A DNA stretch of 64,000 bases from Sipunculus nudus (lineage: Eukaryota; Annelida; Sipuncula; Golfingiida; Sipunculidae), in assembly GCA_026874595.1 (NCBI GenBank), contig CM049308.1, positions 80,214,124-80,278,123 on the forward strand, written 5' to 3'. Made by a program: the position numbers and the translations under genes. The notes below the pieces were generated by a model, which worked only from the letters and a program-made list of their open reading frames with translations, had not been told where the DNA came from and searched no databases. Below are positions 47,950 through 59,700 of the stretch, one piece after another (position 1 is the stretch's first letter; each line of letters opens with the position of its first letter).

Positions 47950-48125
47950 GGTACACACACATTTATCAGAGGACAGACCCTATTTAAAATGGGGTCATAA
48001 CCTTAAATGCAAGTGACCTTGACCTTGGATATACATAGACATTTATCAGAGGACAGACCATTTTAAAATGGGGTCATAACCTTTAATGCAAGTGACCTTG
48101 ACCTTGGATTTGTCACTTAATGGTA
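47950..48125. repeat. 80-bp tandem duplication with paired TGACCTTGACCTT sites
   Basis: ATTTATCAGAGGACAGACC occurs at 47961 and 48041, offset 80. Each copy continues with TTTAAAATGGGGTCATAACC and AAGTGACCTTGACCTTGGAT. The latter inverts to AAGGTCAAGGTCACTT, two adjacent AGGTCA half-sites, as in the DR1-type repeats at 29.5 and 31.8 kb. Confidence 0.85.
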
Positions 48126-48199
48126 AAAATCATGAAAGATTAGATGACTAATGAAGTCTAGATTAATTATCGTCTGAAAATCAACATAGTAAGACTAAA

Positions 48200-48740
48200 C
48201 ATCATCGGCAGATTTATCTTGTACAGAAAACTGGTAGCGCCACCTATAAACTGATTTCTGTTTATCTGTTTTCTGTTGGCCAGTTTACCATTAGCCAGAT
48301 TCAAAACAATGTCACTCAGTTTCGTTCAGCAACTAAGAGCAGAATTCTTACAGTTTGTCCACACATGCATATGCATACATACATTACAGAAGAGGAAACC
48401 TGTTCAAATTAGATTCATGAGAGTGATCATGGCCCTGAATTAGTTTATTTTTTTAATGAAAATCAGACAAAACTTCAGATATTTCAAGAATGGGTGTGGG
48501 GATTAATTTCCATGATAAAAATTCTTGCTTTATCTTTCATAAGAAGACTGGTGGTGCTGTGGTGCCACCTGTTCTCACTTTTCCATTTTTGTTATTTTGC
48601 ATATATGTAACTCATAGCATCATGTCTGACATTTTTATCCTTTGAAGAAACTTAGTGTGCAAAGTATGTAGAGAGTCAATAAGTATCTGGTAGAGGAATT
48701 CGGGACCTATTTAAAGTGGTAAAGCAAAAGTGTTTGGATA
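48200..48740. repeat. Fragments of the GGTGGCGCCACC repeat family
   Basis: Phrases such as GAAAACTGGTAGCGCCACCT near 48228 and AGACTGGTGGTGCTGTGGTG near 48546, each with CTTTATC or TTTATCTTGTAC before them, match the monomer of the 7226-8084 element. They are diverged and without clear ends. Confidence 0.5.
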
Positions 48741-48889
48741 CCAAGCCATCTCCAGTGCCAGAAATATCTCAGAAGTATAATTTACTCTTGAGTGTCACCG
48801 GAAGGTGATTAGTGATCCTTATCGGGTGTCACTGGAAAGTAGTGCTTTTAATTATATATCAAAGATATCAGTGTAAATGAATGGGCACA

Positions 48890-50480
48890 CTCCTTCATTA
48901 CCAATGATTCTCAGATACAGTGGACCCTTTATTTTGTGGTTACTCAGATACATGCAGTGAACCCTTTACTTTCCTGTGACTCAATCTCATATACAATGAT
49001 CTTTCCATTGATTCTCTGATACAGTGAACCTTTTACTTTCCAGTGAACACTATGCTTTCCAGTGACTCAGTCTCAGTTACATTATGCCTTTCAGTTACTG
49101 TCTGATACAGTGATCCCTTTTCTTTCCAGTGAACACTTTACTTTCCATTGACTCAATCTCAGCTACAGTGAGCCCTTAACTTTCAGTGATGTCTGTTACA
49201 GTGAATCCTCTGCTTTCCACTGACTCTATCTCAGATACAGTGAGCTTTCCAGTGACTTTCTGATACAGTGAAGCCTTTACTTTTCACTGACTCGGTCTCA
49301 GATACAGTAAGCTTTCCAGTTACTGTACAGTGATCCTTTTTTTTTCCAGTGAACACTTTACTTTCCAGTGACTCAGTCTCAGCTACTGTGAGCCCTTAAC
49401 TTTCCAGTGATGTCTGTTACAGTGAATCCTTTACTTTCCAGTGACTCAATCTCAGATATAATGAGCTTTCCAGTGACTGTGTGACACAGTGAACCCTTTA
49501 CTTTCCTATGAACCCTTCCAGTGACTCGATCTCAGATACAGTAAGCTTTCCAGTGACTGTCTGATACAATGAACCTTTTACTTTCCAGTGACTCAATCTC
49601 AGATACAGTGAGCTTTCCAGTGACTTTCAGATACAGTGAATCCATTACTTTCCACTGACTCGATCTCAGATACAGTAAGCTTTCAAGTCACTCTCTGATA
49701 CAGTAAACCCTTCCCTTCCACTGACTCTATCTCAGATACAGTGAGCTTTCCAGTGACTTTCTGATACAGTGAAGCCTTTACTTTTCACTGACTCGGTCTC
49801 AGATACAGTAAGCTTTCCAGTTACTGTACAGTGATCCCTTTTTTTTCCAGTGAACACTTTACTTTCCAGTGACTCAGTCTCAGCTACTGTGAGCCCTTAA
49901 CTTTCCAGTGATGTCTGTTACAGTGAATCCTTTACTTTCCAGTGACTCAATCTCAGATATAATGAGCTTTCCAGTGACTGTGTGACACAGTGAACCCTTT
50001 ACTTTCCTATGAACCCTTCCAGTGACTCGATCTCAGATACAGTAAACATTCCAGTGACTGTCTGATGCAGTGATCCCTTTTCTTTCCAGTGAACACTTTA
50101 CTTTTCATTGACTCAATCTCAGCTACAGTGAGCCCTTAACTTTCCAGTACCTGTCTGTTACAGTGAGTCCTTTACTTTCCAGAGACTCAATCTTAGATAC
50201 AGTGAGCTTTCCAGTGACTGTCTGATACAGTGAACCTTTACTTTCCTGTGAACCCTTCCAGTGACTCAATCTTAGATACAGTAAGCTTTCCAGTGACTGT
50301 CTGATGCAGTGATCCCTTTTCTTTCCAGTGAACACTTTACTTTCCAGTGACTCAATTTCAGGTACAGTGAGCCCTTAACTTTCTAGTTACTGTCTGTTAC
50401 AGTGAACCCTTTTCTTTCCAGTGACTCTGGACCATTTACTTTCTATTGAGTCACAGATACAGGGAAACTTTTACTTTTGA
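48890..50480. repeat. Large minisatellite (CTTTCCAGTGACT / GATACAGTGA)
   Basis: Roughly 1.6 kb of alternating CTTTCCAGTGACTCAATCTC, AGATACAGTGAGCTTTCCAG and TGACTGTCTGATACAGTGAA phrases. On top of the short period there is a long-range duplication. The segment from about 49217 to 49540 recurs at 49718-50044, offset 501 bases, almost unchanged, including unusual variants such as TTACTGTACAGTGATC and GATATAATGAGC. Frames open across it (50123-50335 minus) follow from the repeat. Confidence 0.9.
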
Positions 50481-50489
50481 TGGACTCTT

Positions 50490-51164
50490 AGACCTTGTGA
50501 AAATTTCACTATATCCAGTTATTGTTAAATTAATGCTCCAGTGAAATCTTATGGAGGTAGCCATATTTGAAAAATCTGCTCTTTGTTGTTATGAAAATGA
50601 CACACAGTAATGAAAATTTAACCTACTTGCTGTTGGTAGATAATTGTATTCGAATTATAACTGTCCTGGAAACAAATCAGCTTTCCTGACTTTGTACAAG
50701 TTCAGAAATGATTCTGAGTGCACCAGTACTGAGTGCCTGGAACATTCATGCAAACAGTACAGAAAACCTTGGTATTATCACAGTCAAAATATTCACTTTA
50801 TTTACTTAAGCTATATTTCATCAGTTTGCTGCTAATTATGTTGCCAGTTACACTCATAACCCTCATAACCAGGTCTTACTGTGTTTCACGACTTAACAGA
50901 TTCCTGGCATTTTCTTGTGCATTAAAAATTGAAATATTTGAGCTCCGTTACAAAAATTATTGAAAGCATCATTTACACCAATATTTGGCAATATTTTAAT
51001 ATTCAGCTGGGCATTTGGTTTACAGAAAGTACTTATAATATACTGAGGCTTCATATGCAACAAAGAAAACTACCTTCCAGTCTATTTAAGTAAAATATTA
51101 TGATGTATCTTGTTGATTTGAACATTATGAAACATCACGATGTACCATTATTTTTCTCAACAAG
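50490..51164. other. AT-rich stretch, nothing recognised
   Basis: Short frames at 50644-50835 and 50733-50963 have no splice or motif support. Confidence 0.5.
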
Positions 51165-51224
51165 TTAATATAATGAACAATGTGGTTAACATTATCTCCA
51201 TGAATAAGACAGAAATCAGACCAG
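51165..51224 (+). CDS. Weak small-exon candidate, 60 bases
   Basis: A good acceptor (ATTATTTTTCTCAACAAG) and a strong donor (GACCAG|GTGAGT) enclose exactly 60 bases, open in one frame (phase 1-1). The reading is short: NIMNNVVNIISMNKTEIRP. The exon is AT-rich and unrecognised, so only the splice pair supports it. Confidence 0.2.
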
Positions 51225-51880
51225 GTGAGTGACCCATTTATATGAACTTATTTACCTGTTACATGTATATACCACCTTGGCTTTAAATACAGTCCAACAG
51301 GTTGCATGGAATAAGCATTAGTTGTTTATCCCAGCTGTATCCCAACATCACCTGAGCTGATGACATGCCACAGTTCCTGGTGTATCTGTTATAAACAGCC
51401 GACCCACTCATTGTCAGAAGCTGTGAGACTGACACCTGAATTACAATAAACCTGCACAGGTTTAACACAAGTTGTGTGTGTTTTTGTGTGTGGGTGTTAT
51501 CCACATGCCGGTGATTGAGGTGAAGTCATGGGGGGGGGGAGGGGCAGCAAGGGTGTGACATGCTATTTAACTGTTTAATAACATTGACAGTACAGGTTAC
51601 TAAGATAACTTACATTTTGGTCTCATTAAATATCTTGGTGTGTGTTTTAAAATGAGAGAGAGAGAAGAGGAAAGAGGATATAAATATATAAGTTAATGGG
51701 AATATTGAAGGATATGTTTAATTGGTATATATCATGTAAATGAACAAAAACTTTCTGTTAAAGGGGCTCAATCATATATAAAGCATGCTGAATAAACACA
51801 AGAAATAGATTCTTCCCTTTAACATAAATTTGTACTTGCCAAAATATTGCCCTGAAACTGTTTTCTTACTCCTATACATG
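51225..51880. other. Non-coding stretch with G-run and GA-rich patch
   Basis: Contains a G-run at 51530-51544 (GGGGGGGGGAGGGG) and a GAGAGA-rich patch near 51654-51680. No gene seen. Confidence 0.55.
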
Positions 51881-52228
51881 AGTGTAAAAACAGTGGACCC
51901 GGTGCGATCAAAGGTGTCAACATAAACACAGCGCGTGCATTGCCTAGGCCACAACATGTCAATCAGGAGATACCCTGACTGTTTAAGCCTAATAAAATGT
52001 AATACATGTTCCCGCTGGCTGAAACACTGCCTGTTAAGGGTACAATCGGTGTGCACCCGGTGAAACGCATCCCGATAAGACGTACGTCCCAACGGACCGT
52101 GCGATAAAACGCAGGGCGGCAGGACGCACTATATAAACAATGACAAGTGGCCGGTAGGACGCACTCCATAAACATCGCCCCGTCACCAATTAGGCGTGTC
52201 GTGCTGCGGGACCCGGCGTGTTTGCCTC

Positions 52229-52540
52229 CTGCCCGTCTACGTCTCTCTTTCAAAAGTGTATTTTTATGACTAAAACTACGCTATACAAACCCTGCGTGTA
52301 TATATACTTTCTGCCTGTCTACGTCTCTCTTTCATAAGTGTATTTTTTATGACTAAAACTACGCTAAACGAACCCTGCGTGTATACTTTCTGCCCGTCTA
52401 CATCTCTATTTCATAAGTGTATTTTTTTATGGCTAAAACTACGCTAAACGAACCCTGCGTGTATACATCCTGCCCAGATACGTCTCTCTTTTATAAGTGT
52501 ATTTTTTATGACTTAAACTACGCTAAACGAACCCTCCTGA
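52229..52540. repeat. ~80-bp tandem repeat, four copies
   Basis: Units begin CTGCCCGTCTACGTCTCTCT and continue TTCATAAGTGTATTTTTTAT, GACTAAAACTACGCTAAACG and AACCCTGCGTGTATA. Starts fall at 52231, 52313, 52392 and 52472 (spacing 82, 79, 80). Copies differ by a few bases, mostly in T-run length. CpG is preserved in each copy. Confidence 0.92.
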
Positions 52541-52634
52541 GTAACACCTATGGTCGTCACCACAGCTGAGTCTGTTAGTTCATCTGGAGTCAATCAGTAG
52601 TAAGCCACAAACATTAATTATGTCATTAATTATA

Positions 52635-53265
52635 ATTCCCTTCCTTCTTCACTCCTTCCATCCTTCTTTCTTCCCTTCGTTACCTGATTCTTTCTTTCAG
52701 TCTTTCCTTCTTTCTTTTTTTCAGTCTTTCATTCTTTCTTTCAGTCTTTCTTTCTTTCTTTCAGTCTTTCTTTCTTTCTATCTTTCAGTCTTTCTTTCTT
52801 TCTATCTTTCAGTCTTTCTTTCTTTCAGCTATTCTTTTTTTCTTTCAGTCTTTCTTTCTTTCAGTCTTTCTTTCTTTCTTTCAATCATTTCTCTTTCAGC
52901 CTTTCTTTCTTTCAGTCTTTCTATCTTTCTTTCAGTCTTTCCTTCATCCTTCCCTTCGATACATGTTTCTTTCTTTCTTTCTTTCTTTCTTTCTTTCAGT
53001 CTTTCTTTCCTCTTCCGGTCTTTCTTTCAGTTCTGCTTTTTTTTCTTTCTTTCAACCTTTCTTTCTTTTAGTTTTTCTTTCTGCCAGTCTTTCCGTATAT
53101 CCTTCATTCTTTCTTCGTTACATATTCTTTACTTCTGTCTTTCTTCCTCCGGTCTTTCATTCAATTTTCTTTTAGTCTTTCTTTCTTTCTTTTGTCTTTC
53201 AGTCTTTCCTTCATTCTTCCCTTCGTTACATAACTCTTTCTTTCTTTCTTTCTTTCTTTCATTTA
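52635..53265. repeat. (CTTT)n / TTTCAGTCTTTC polypyrimidine microsatellite
   Basis: About 630 bases of almost pure pyrimidine, mainly TTTCTTTC with TTTCAGTC interruptions. The 228-codon frame (52620-53306, Phe/Leu/Ser-rich) is a product of the repeat. The repeated TTTCAG units look like serial splice acceptors. Confidence 0.95.
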
Positions 53266-54625
53266 TTTTTGTCTTCTGGTTTTACATTAAGTTTACGGTT
53301 GGTTGATGGAAGATGGGTATTCATTAGCGGTTCTTTATGGACTCAATTAGCGGTTAGTAGGAACTCAAAGGTATAACTGTTATTCGTCATTCACTATTCA
53401 GCGGTTTCAACACATAGACTGACCCGTGAAATAAAAAAAAAACACATACACACAATTTGAAGAGGAATCTTCAATCAGCATGATAGTTTTTAACACTGCG
53501 GTTTAAACATGCAGACACACGAGAAATTAAATATACACATACAATTTGGAGAGAAATCGTTTTCAGGATAGTTTTATTGTCTACACCAACCGCGGCACTT
53601 AATTTGTTCCAAAATAGGTCACCCGCCACCGATCGTACTTGCGCCAGAGCGGATGATACTAACTGAATACTACGCACAGGCAGTATTTCATGTTAACAAA
53701 ATAACAACCAACCTAATTTTTTATTCTATAAAGTTATTTTTCTCATAAAATTGTTGTCTATTTATAATGTCTTTTATTCGGAATGTGTTCCTGTCAGAAG
53801 TCGAATATAATCAAAATATGTAAATATTTATTCTTTCCTTAATACATTAAGTGCGTGTAAGAGATCAATATAAATGATTCATCATCCAGAAACCTTTGAT
53901 CCACATTTTTCGTCCGTTAATTAAAGGTTCATCCTTTTAACTGTACGAGTGGCCGCGTCGGGTGAATGGTTTCTCTAGTTTATACTGCGGCTTCGCTGGT
54001 CTCTGGTGAGCAGTTCGTTCATGTTTGAGCAGACTTAATATGTTCTCACGACATGATATACATACTTATAATAGTGAAAATTATAACAGGAATATGGAAA
54101 ATAAAGTAAGATGTTACACGTTAAACCTGTAATTATCAGTCATTTAAACCTCTGGTTAGGCCAATAAATTGGAGAACGCTGATGGGTTAACCATACCCGG
54201 AGTTTATCACTATTGAGGGATGGTCGTACTTTATTTAAAATTACTAAATATTTTGTCAAACTTCAGTTAAGGAACACAACGATATAAGTGCATGAGTGTA
54301 ATATAGTAATAATGGATAACACAGATATACTAGGCATTAACGTGTGCTGATTTGACGTATGTTGCCTAGATCACAGAGCTTAATGATTTCCCAAAGTGAC
54401 CCAAGAGAGGGTTTACTAACGAAAGTATAATTACCTATTATTACTTAGTCTTTTTGTTTTAGTACGTCTAAAGTTTAGACAGTCAGACAAGTGATACATG
54501 TACTCTTATTTTAACAATACGTCCTATCGGGATACGCTTCAGTGGGTACGTCCCGGCGGCCTACGTCCCAAAAATCTGCGTCTCACCGGCCTGTAGTCGT
54601 ACAATCGGACCTCTGGCCTTGATAT

Positions 54626-54656
54626 GGTAAACAGACACAATTGGACCGTGTTTACC
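54626..54656. repeat. Short inverted repeat GGTAAACA / TGTTTACC
   Basis: GGTAAACA (54626-54633) and its exact inverse TGTTTACC (54649-54656) are separated by 15 bases, at the right edge of the CpG-rich island. Each arm also matches a forkhead-type core (GTAAACA), so it may be a hairpin or a paired binding site. Confidence 0.55.
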
Positions 54657-54820
54657 AACCCACAGACCCATAACAAGGTGTTAAACAGCCAAATACAAAG
54701 TACTGAGACTATGTGTTGGGATGGTTATGCTGGGAAACTTTTGATTAAAGCAAAACTGAACTGATACTTGTGAAAGAATAGGCATAATATTGCTCCTGAT
54801 TATGTTCCTTTAAAGATCAT

Positions 54821-54862
54821 TATATATATATATATATATATGTGTATGTGTGTGTGCATGTG
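54821..54862. repeat. (TA)n(TG)n microsatellite
   Basis: A compound dinucleotide repeat: about 20 bases of TA followed by TGTGTATGTGTGTGTG. Confidence 0.95.
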
Positions 54863-56660
54863 TTCTCAATATATGTATTTGTAAGAATTAGCGATATACC
54901 CATGACATCTGAGTTTTGTGTGTGTGCAGAATTGCAGACCTCATGAGCAGTTTTGAATCAGGAATCAATAAGGGCACAAGGATGCATCACAAAATGTCCC
55001 CCAGGAGTTTGGTTGCAAGTATATCAAAGTTGAGAGCAGAATAGCCCTTTTTTTAACCATGCCCAAATCCTCAAATTATGGTAGGATTAATATGTTAGAG
55101 ACATGGTGTTAGATAAATATATTGATATGTGTGTACATAACTCAGAATTTAGGTATAAATTTAAGTTTTATATGCATATCATATAACATAATAGTTACAG
55201 TCACACACTTGTATCAGACCATTGATTTGAAATTGATTATGCATCAGTGCCACCACATAAAGTTGCTGTGTTTATTGATCTTGGTTACTTTTGTCAGATC
55301 GTGCTGATGACATACACTCTATGCAGGACCAACATTTTGTGTGTGTAGCATTTAACATGTTCTTCTAACAGGCCCATTGTTTGCTGTGCTGCTGATTGAT
55401 CACTTTGTAATGTTAATTAAAGTCATAATCGTAATAGTTGGTGGTGGAAATGAACTGGAACTTTAAATCAACCTCATGATTAAACACTCAAACATTTGGA
55501 TTTACTCATACTGAAGGGGTATATGTGTGCAGCTGTCAGTTGGTCCCAACATGCTGTAATTTGAATAGTAATTTATCAGTTTGGAGAAAAAGTTATATTT
55601 GTTATACAATTTTTGCCTATCTATCATTTTTTATGGTAAATCCTAGAAATATTTTCTGTAGGGCCTAAAGTAAAATTTTGTTGGTATAGCTGTATTTGGG
55701 AAAAAATAAAGGGAAGAGATGATAGAGGCCTGCGCGGAAGATAGAGTTCAAAGTTGGTGCCATGGAATGTTAATTATTGTGGTATTGTTGCCTTGGCTAT
55801 AAACACAACCAAAGGACAACTATACGCCCCCTCCCCCCCCCCCCCCAATGTACTTTGGTTTATTGACAGCTTTCAGGGAAACAGCACATGGAGTGACATC
55901 ATTGTCCTCTTGTGACTTCATCACTCGGCTCTCCAACTCCAAAGATGGCCATATCATCACGTGCTAGGTCCTAATGTAAACAGATGTGCTATAAAAAACC
56001 ATAAAACACTCATTCCTTGGTCATTTATGCATAGATTTACACCAAAATTGAACTTCTTGGACATTTTCACAATACCAATCTATATGACAAATTTTACTAA
56101 TATCCGGATACCTTCTCTAGATATCGTGTGGACATACATCCAAAGAATCAAGTGAAAACAATTAATAACCTTAGATTTGCGCAGGCTCATAAATTAAATT
56201 CAGAGAGATACCTTGGAGGACCAGAAGGAGTTATGATGGGAGTCTGGCTGCTTATGTTGGACTGTACAGATTTAATTAAGGGAAGGAGGAATGCTAATAA
56301 GGGGAAGACGAGTCAGAGAGATTGAGGCCAAACAATATCAGACCAGTAAAAGTTGTCATTCACAACACAGGCATTATTGTCAAACTCTGAATTTGTCATC
56401 TATAGATTGTTCTGTTTATTTGGAAACTTGAAATACTCCAGGATAAAACTGTTGAATTTGTAGGTACTAGACACATAATTAGGACTTAAAGTAATTTGTG
56501 GAATAATTACCACATTAGAAATAAAACAGTCTTGTTTGTTATCTGCCATGGTCCTGATAGGGAGAGTCTGCCTAGTCTCCTTAGTTAACCCTTCTGACAT
56601 CTTTACTGTCCCTAGTGCCCTCAGGCCCAGGACACTGTCTCTATGACACTGTGTTACATG
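54863..56660. other. Non-coding stretch with poly-C tract
   Basis: No supported gene. A nearly pure C-run lies at 55827-55846. Frames at 55961-56155, 56128-56325 and 56400-56600 (minus) are short and have no motif. Confidence 0.55.
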
Positions 56661-56663
56661 TGT

Positions 56664-56759
56664 ATTACATCATCAGTTTATGTGATTACATCATCAGTTT
56701 GTGTGATTATATCTTCTCTGTCTGGAGGCTGTATCACCCTGCCCCTTTGATGATGTAAT
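56664..56759. promoter_or_regulatory. Three ATF4/C-EBP-type TGATGTAAT motifs
   Basis: ATTACATCA occurs at 56664-56672 and 56686-56694, a 22-base tandem repeat (GATTACATCATCAGTTTGTG type). Its inverse TGATGTAAT is at 56751-56759. TGATGNAAT is the known C/EBP-ATF response element. Whether it is active here cannot be told. Two of the three copies come from a small tandem duplication. Confidence 0.3.
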
Positions 56760-56799
56760 AAGGCCTTACCCTTTCAGTATTTCTAATAGGTTTCTGTTT

Positions 56800-59700
56800 T
56801 GTTTGTGACCTCAGGGTGGCCCTGGAAAAGATTATTAACAGTAATAGCTTGTGCTCCTATCTGTCTTTACCATCACAAGCTAGTGAGCGGTCCTTTAAAT
56901 GAAACAGTCACAAAGAACACAAACAAATTAACTGCCAGTATACATGTAGGTCTTGTAGTAAATGCAGTGAAAAAAACACTGACCATTCGCAACACTTTTT
57001 AAAGAGCAGTATGTATTATATGATATATATGTTTATAATATCATGTGGTTTGACATTGCACATTTTAAAATGTATAACTGTGTCAATGAGATTTTTTACT
57101 GTAATGGCTTTTCCTGTTCCCAGTGTTCTCAAACTATACATGGTGATATGTTGCCACATACTTAAAAAACTCAAATGATGCTTTTGAAAAAAAATTAATA
57201 TTTGAGGATCCAGCATTATTAGGTTGCTTCAATATATTGTCTCATGATATAATATGTATTGTTATATTTTGCCTATGATGCAATACATGATAAGATATTA
57301 AAGGTATAAATTAGTTTATATTCCTAGAATTTTCTTTTTTTTTTAAGTTTATAGAAATATTTTCTATTACCAAACTTTCATGAAATTTATTTCCATACCT
57401 TATATAAAATTTAATTTGAAAGATTGAGTTGTCCAATCAGATCTATTTAGTAAAATTAGTTTCTGTCTAAAAGCATTTAATTAAAATTTTTTTTTATCTT
57501 ATGACATATTACACTTAAATGCCAGCGCTACATGGAACTTAGAGACTTTTATTAAAGTCACTTTCACTTTTAGCAGATCAGTCTGATGTATCATCTAATT
57601 ATCAATACAGTAACACCTGACAATACTGAACCAGTACTCGACTTTGCATCGATGGCTGTTTATCTGTTTAACTGTGTGTCATTATGTTCAACAACCAATT
57701 CATCAACATTAGAGTAAATTCGTGACAAATTTCCATTCTAAGTCTCTATTTCCTGCACAACGGGTGGCAACCGTTTGATAGGTTTGCTTTCTAACTTTCA
57801 AGATTATTAATGCGTATACCTTATTTTTTTATTCACTTGCATGTATTTTGCCAAATTACCGGGGCTTTCAGTGGAAATAAAATAAAATAACTTATTTATT
57901 ATTATTGGAACAAAGAGTGGCCAGACTGAATGTTTAAATGGTTAAAAAGAATGATCTTTAACCTTTGCGTATACATTTTTCTTCATCCATGATATATGGC
58001 ATGGAAAGGTTTCACAATAGTTTAGCAAATATTAGTTGTATTTAATATGTTAGCCTTCTCTACTCACTCCCTATAGATATCATTTTCCCATATTTATTAT
58101 GCATATGTTTAAATGGTGCATATATAGTGCTCTATCTGCAATAGACTAGATAAAAATCCATGTTTTTTTCACTATTTGTCAAAGTTAAATGCTCTTTATG
58201 TGACATTGATTATGGTGTCATTGCATTTTCACACAAATATCAGGGAACTGCATATATATGTATATTTTTATTGTATTGATAGTGTTTTATTCCAATTTCT
58301 GATTGATTGTATTTCTACTTTCACAAAGGATGACCTGTTCTTTTTCCTGGACAAGATATAGGTTATCATCCAGGCAGCACATGCAGTCAGCCCTAAAAAA
58401 TATTATCATTAAAAACATGGTATACCCCTGGAAATAGTGAATAATTGTATCTTGGATCATATCTTATGCTAGAGGTTGTTACTTGTTAGACCTAAATAAT
58501 ACCATACCCTGAGGCAGGTGGTATTTATAGTTGAAAACATTCCAGAAAATAGGATAATTTTGACTGATAAAAGTGAAGAACTTTTGTTGAGATGACCAAC
58601 GTAATGAAGCGATGAGATGGCAATCAGTACAACAGTATGGCGGGTATACGGAACATTTGACATTACTGTCACTCTTCATAATGTGCTGTTATCTTTACAT
58701 ATCTTCTACTGTCATACCTCAGTGGTGCCAATGATGGCTTCACTGATAAAGAACTGTTCATTCGGTTACCAAGTTTGACATTATTAAAAAAAGTTTTGAC
58801 AGCTAGAGATTTATTGAGTACATTAAAAGGAATGTTTGATGGTGTTTTAGATGTCACTGTTGCTCCTAAAATTGTACACTTATAAGTAATGTGTTTGTAT
58901 ATAATGCAGTATGTCTGGTTTCATTTTGTGATACCTAAAGGTATCCACCAGTAATGTAAAACTCCTTTGGAAGAGGTTTTGCAAATGTTAGACATTTAGC
59001 CCTCATTTTTCCGTTACCTGATACAGCATCTGCTTCATTGGTTTATCTATTTTATCTTACATACTTGACTTGTGATGAAATAACACCTTAAAATTTCTTC
59101 ATATTTGATTGGGATTTGATATTGCAGTAATGATACAAAATACAGATATAGTGATTAATTACATATAAATTGTAACATAAAGATTATAACAACTGCTGCA
59201 TGACTTATTTATAGATAAGTTTGAATGGATCAGCAGGTGATACCACTGTAGATACTGACTTGCTATCACTTGCGGGCCAAAACATGGTCTTTTATCATCA
59301 TATGATTACGAACTAATGAGATACACACATGGCTGATTGCGACTAGCAAGCCCTAAAAATACCATGTGATGGAGGGGAACATGGTATTTACAGGAATTCT
59401 CATTAGTCACTGTATCTGGAGCCACAGTAAGGTGTTTTCCAGGAATATCCATCGGCTTAATTATAGCGCTCTGCATCAAGCGAGGTCACATGACTACATC
59501 ATGCATCAACCCCCCTTTCTCCCTTACACACCACTCTTAGTTTTGATCCCAAAAATGATGGAATTAACAGACTGTTTGTTACAACTAACATCATGATCAA
59601 AGGGCTGTATCAAGCTTTTGCTGGGATATATATGGATCCCAGCTTGTATATACTACAAAACTTTATTATGATCCAAATTTTCAGGCCTTGATGGTTATAT

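Larger units (their letters stand above)
51885..54665. mobile_element. CpG-rich island bounded by 24-bp inverted repeats, possible insertion
   Basis: CpG is frequent from about 51895 to 54660 and scarce on either side. TGAAACGCATCCCGATAAGA plus CGTA (52061-52084) is matched in inverted form at 54518-54541, 21 of 24 positions. All three mismatches are transitions, and the similarity extends outward more weakly. Related phrases (ACGTCCC, GTACAATCGG, AGGACG) are scattered near both ends. Between them lie the ~80-bp array, the CTTT tract, two AGGACGCACT repeats (52121 and 52156) and two related segments with CACATACA then AATTTG near 53447 and 53539. No transposase is visible. It could be a non-autonomous or decayed transposon, a foldback element, or an unmethylated island. 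Confidence 0.45.

Noticed and set aside
52620-53306. 228-codon plus-strand frame, Phe/Leu/Ser-rich
   Set aside because: It is entirely explained by the CTTT/CAGT polypyrimidine microsatellite. The residues simply follow the repeat.
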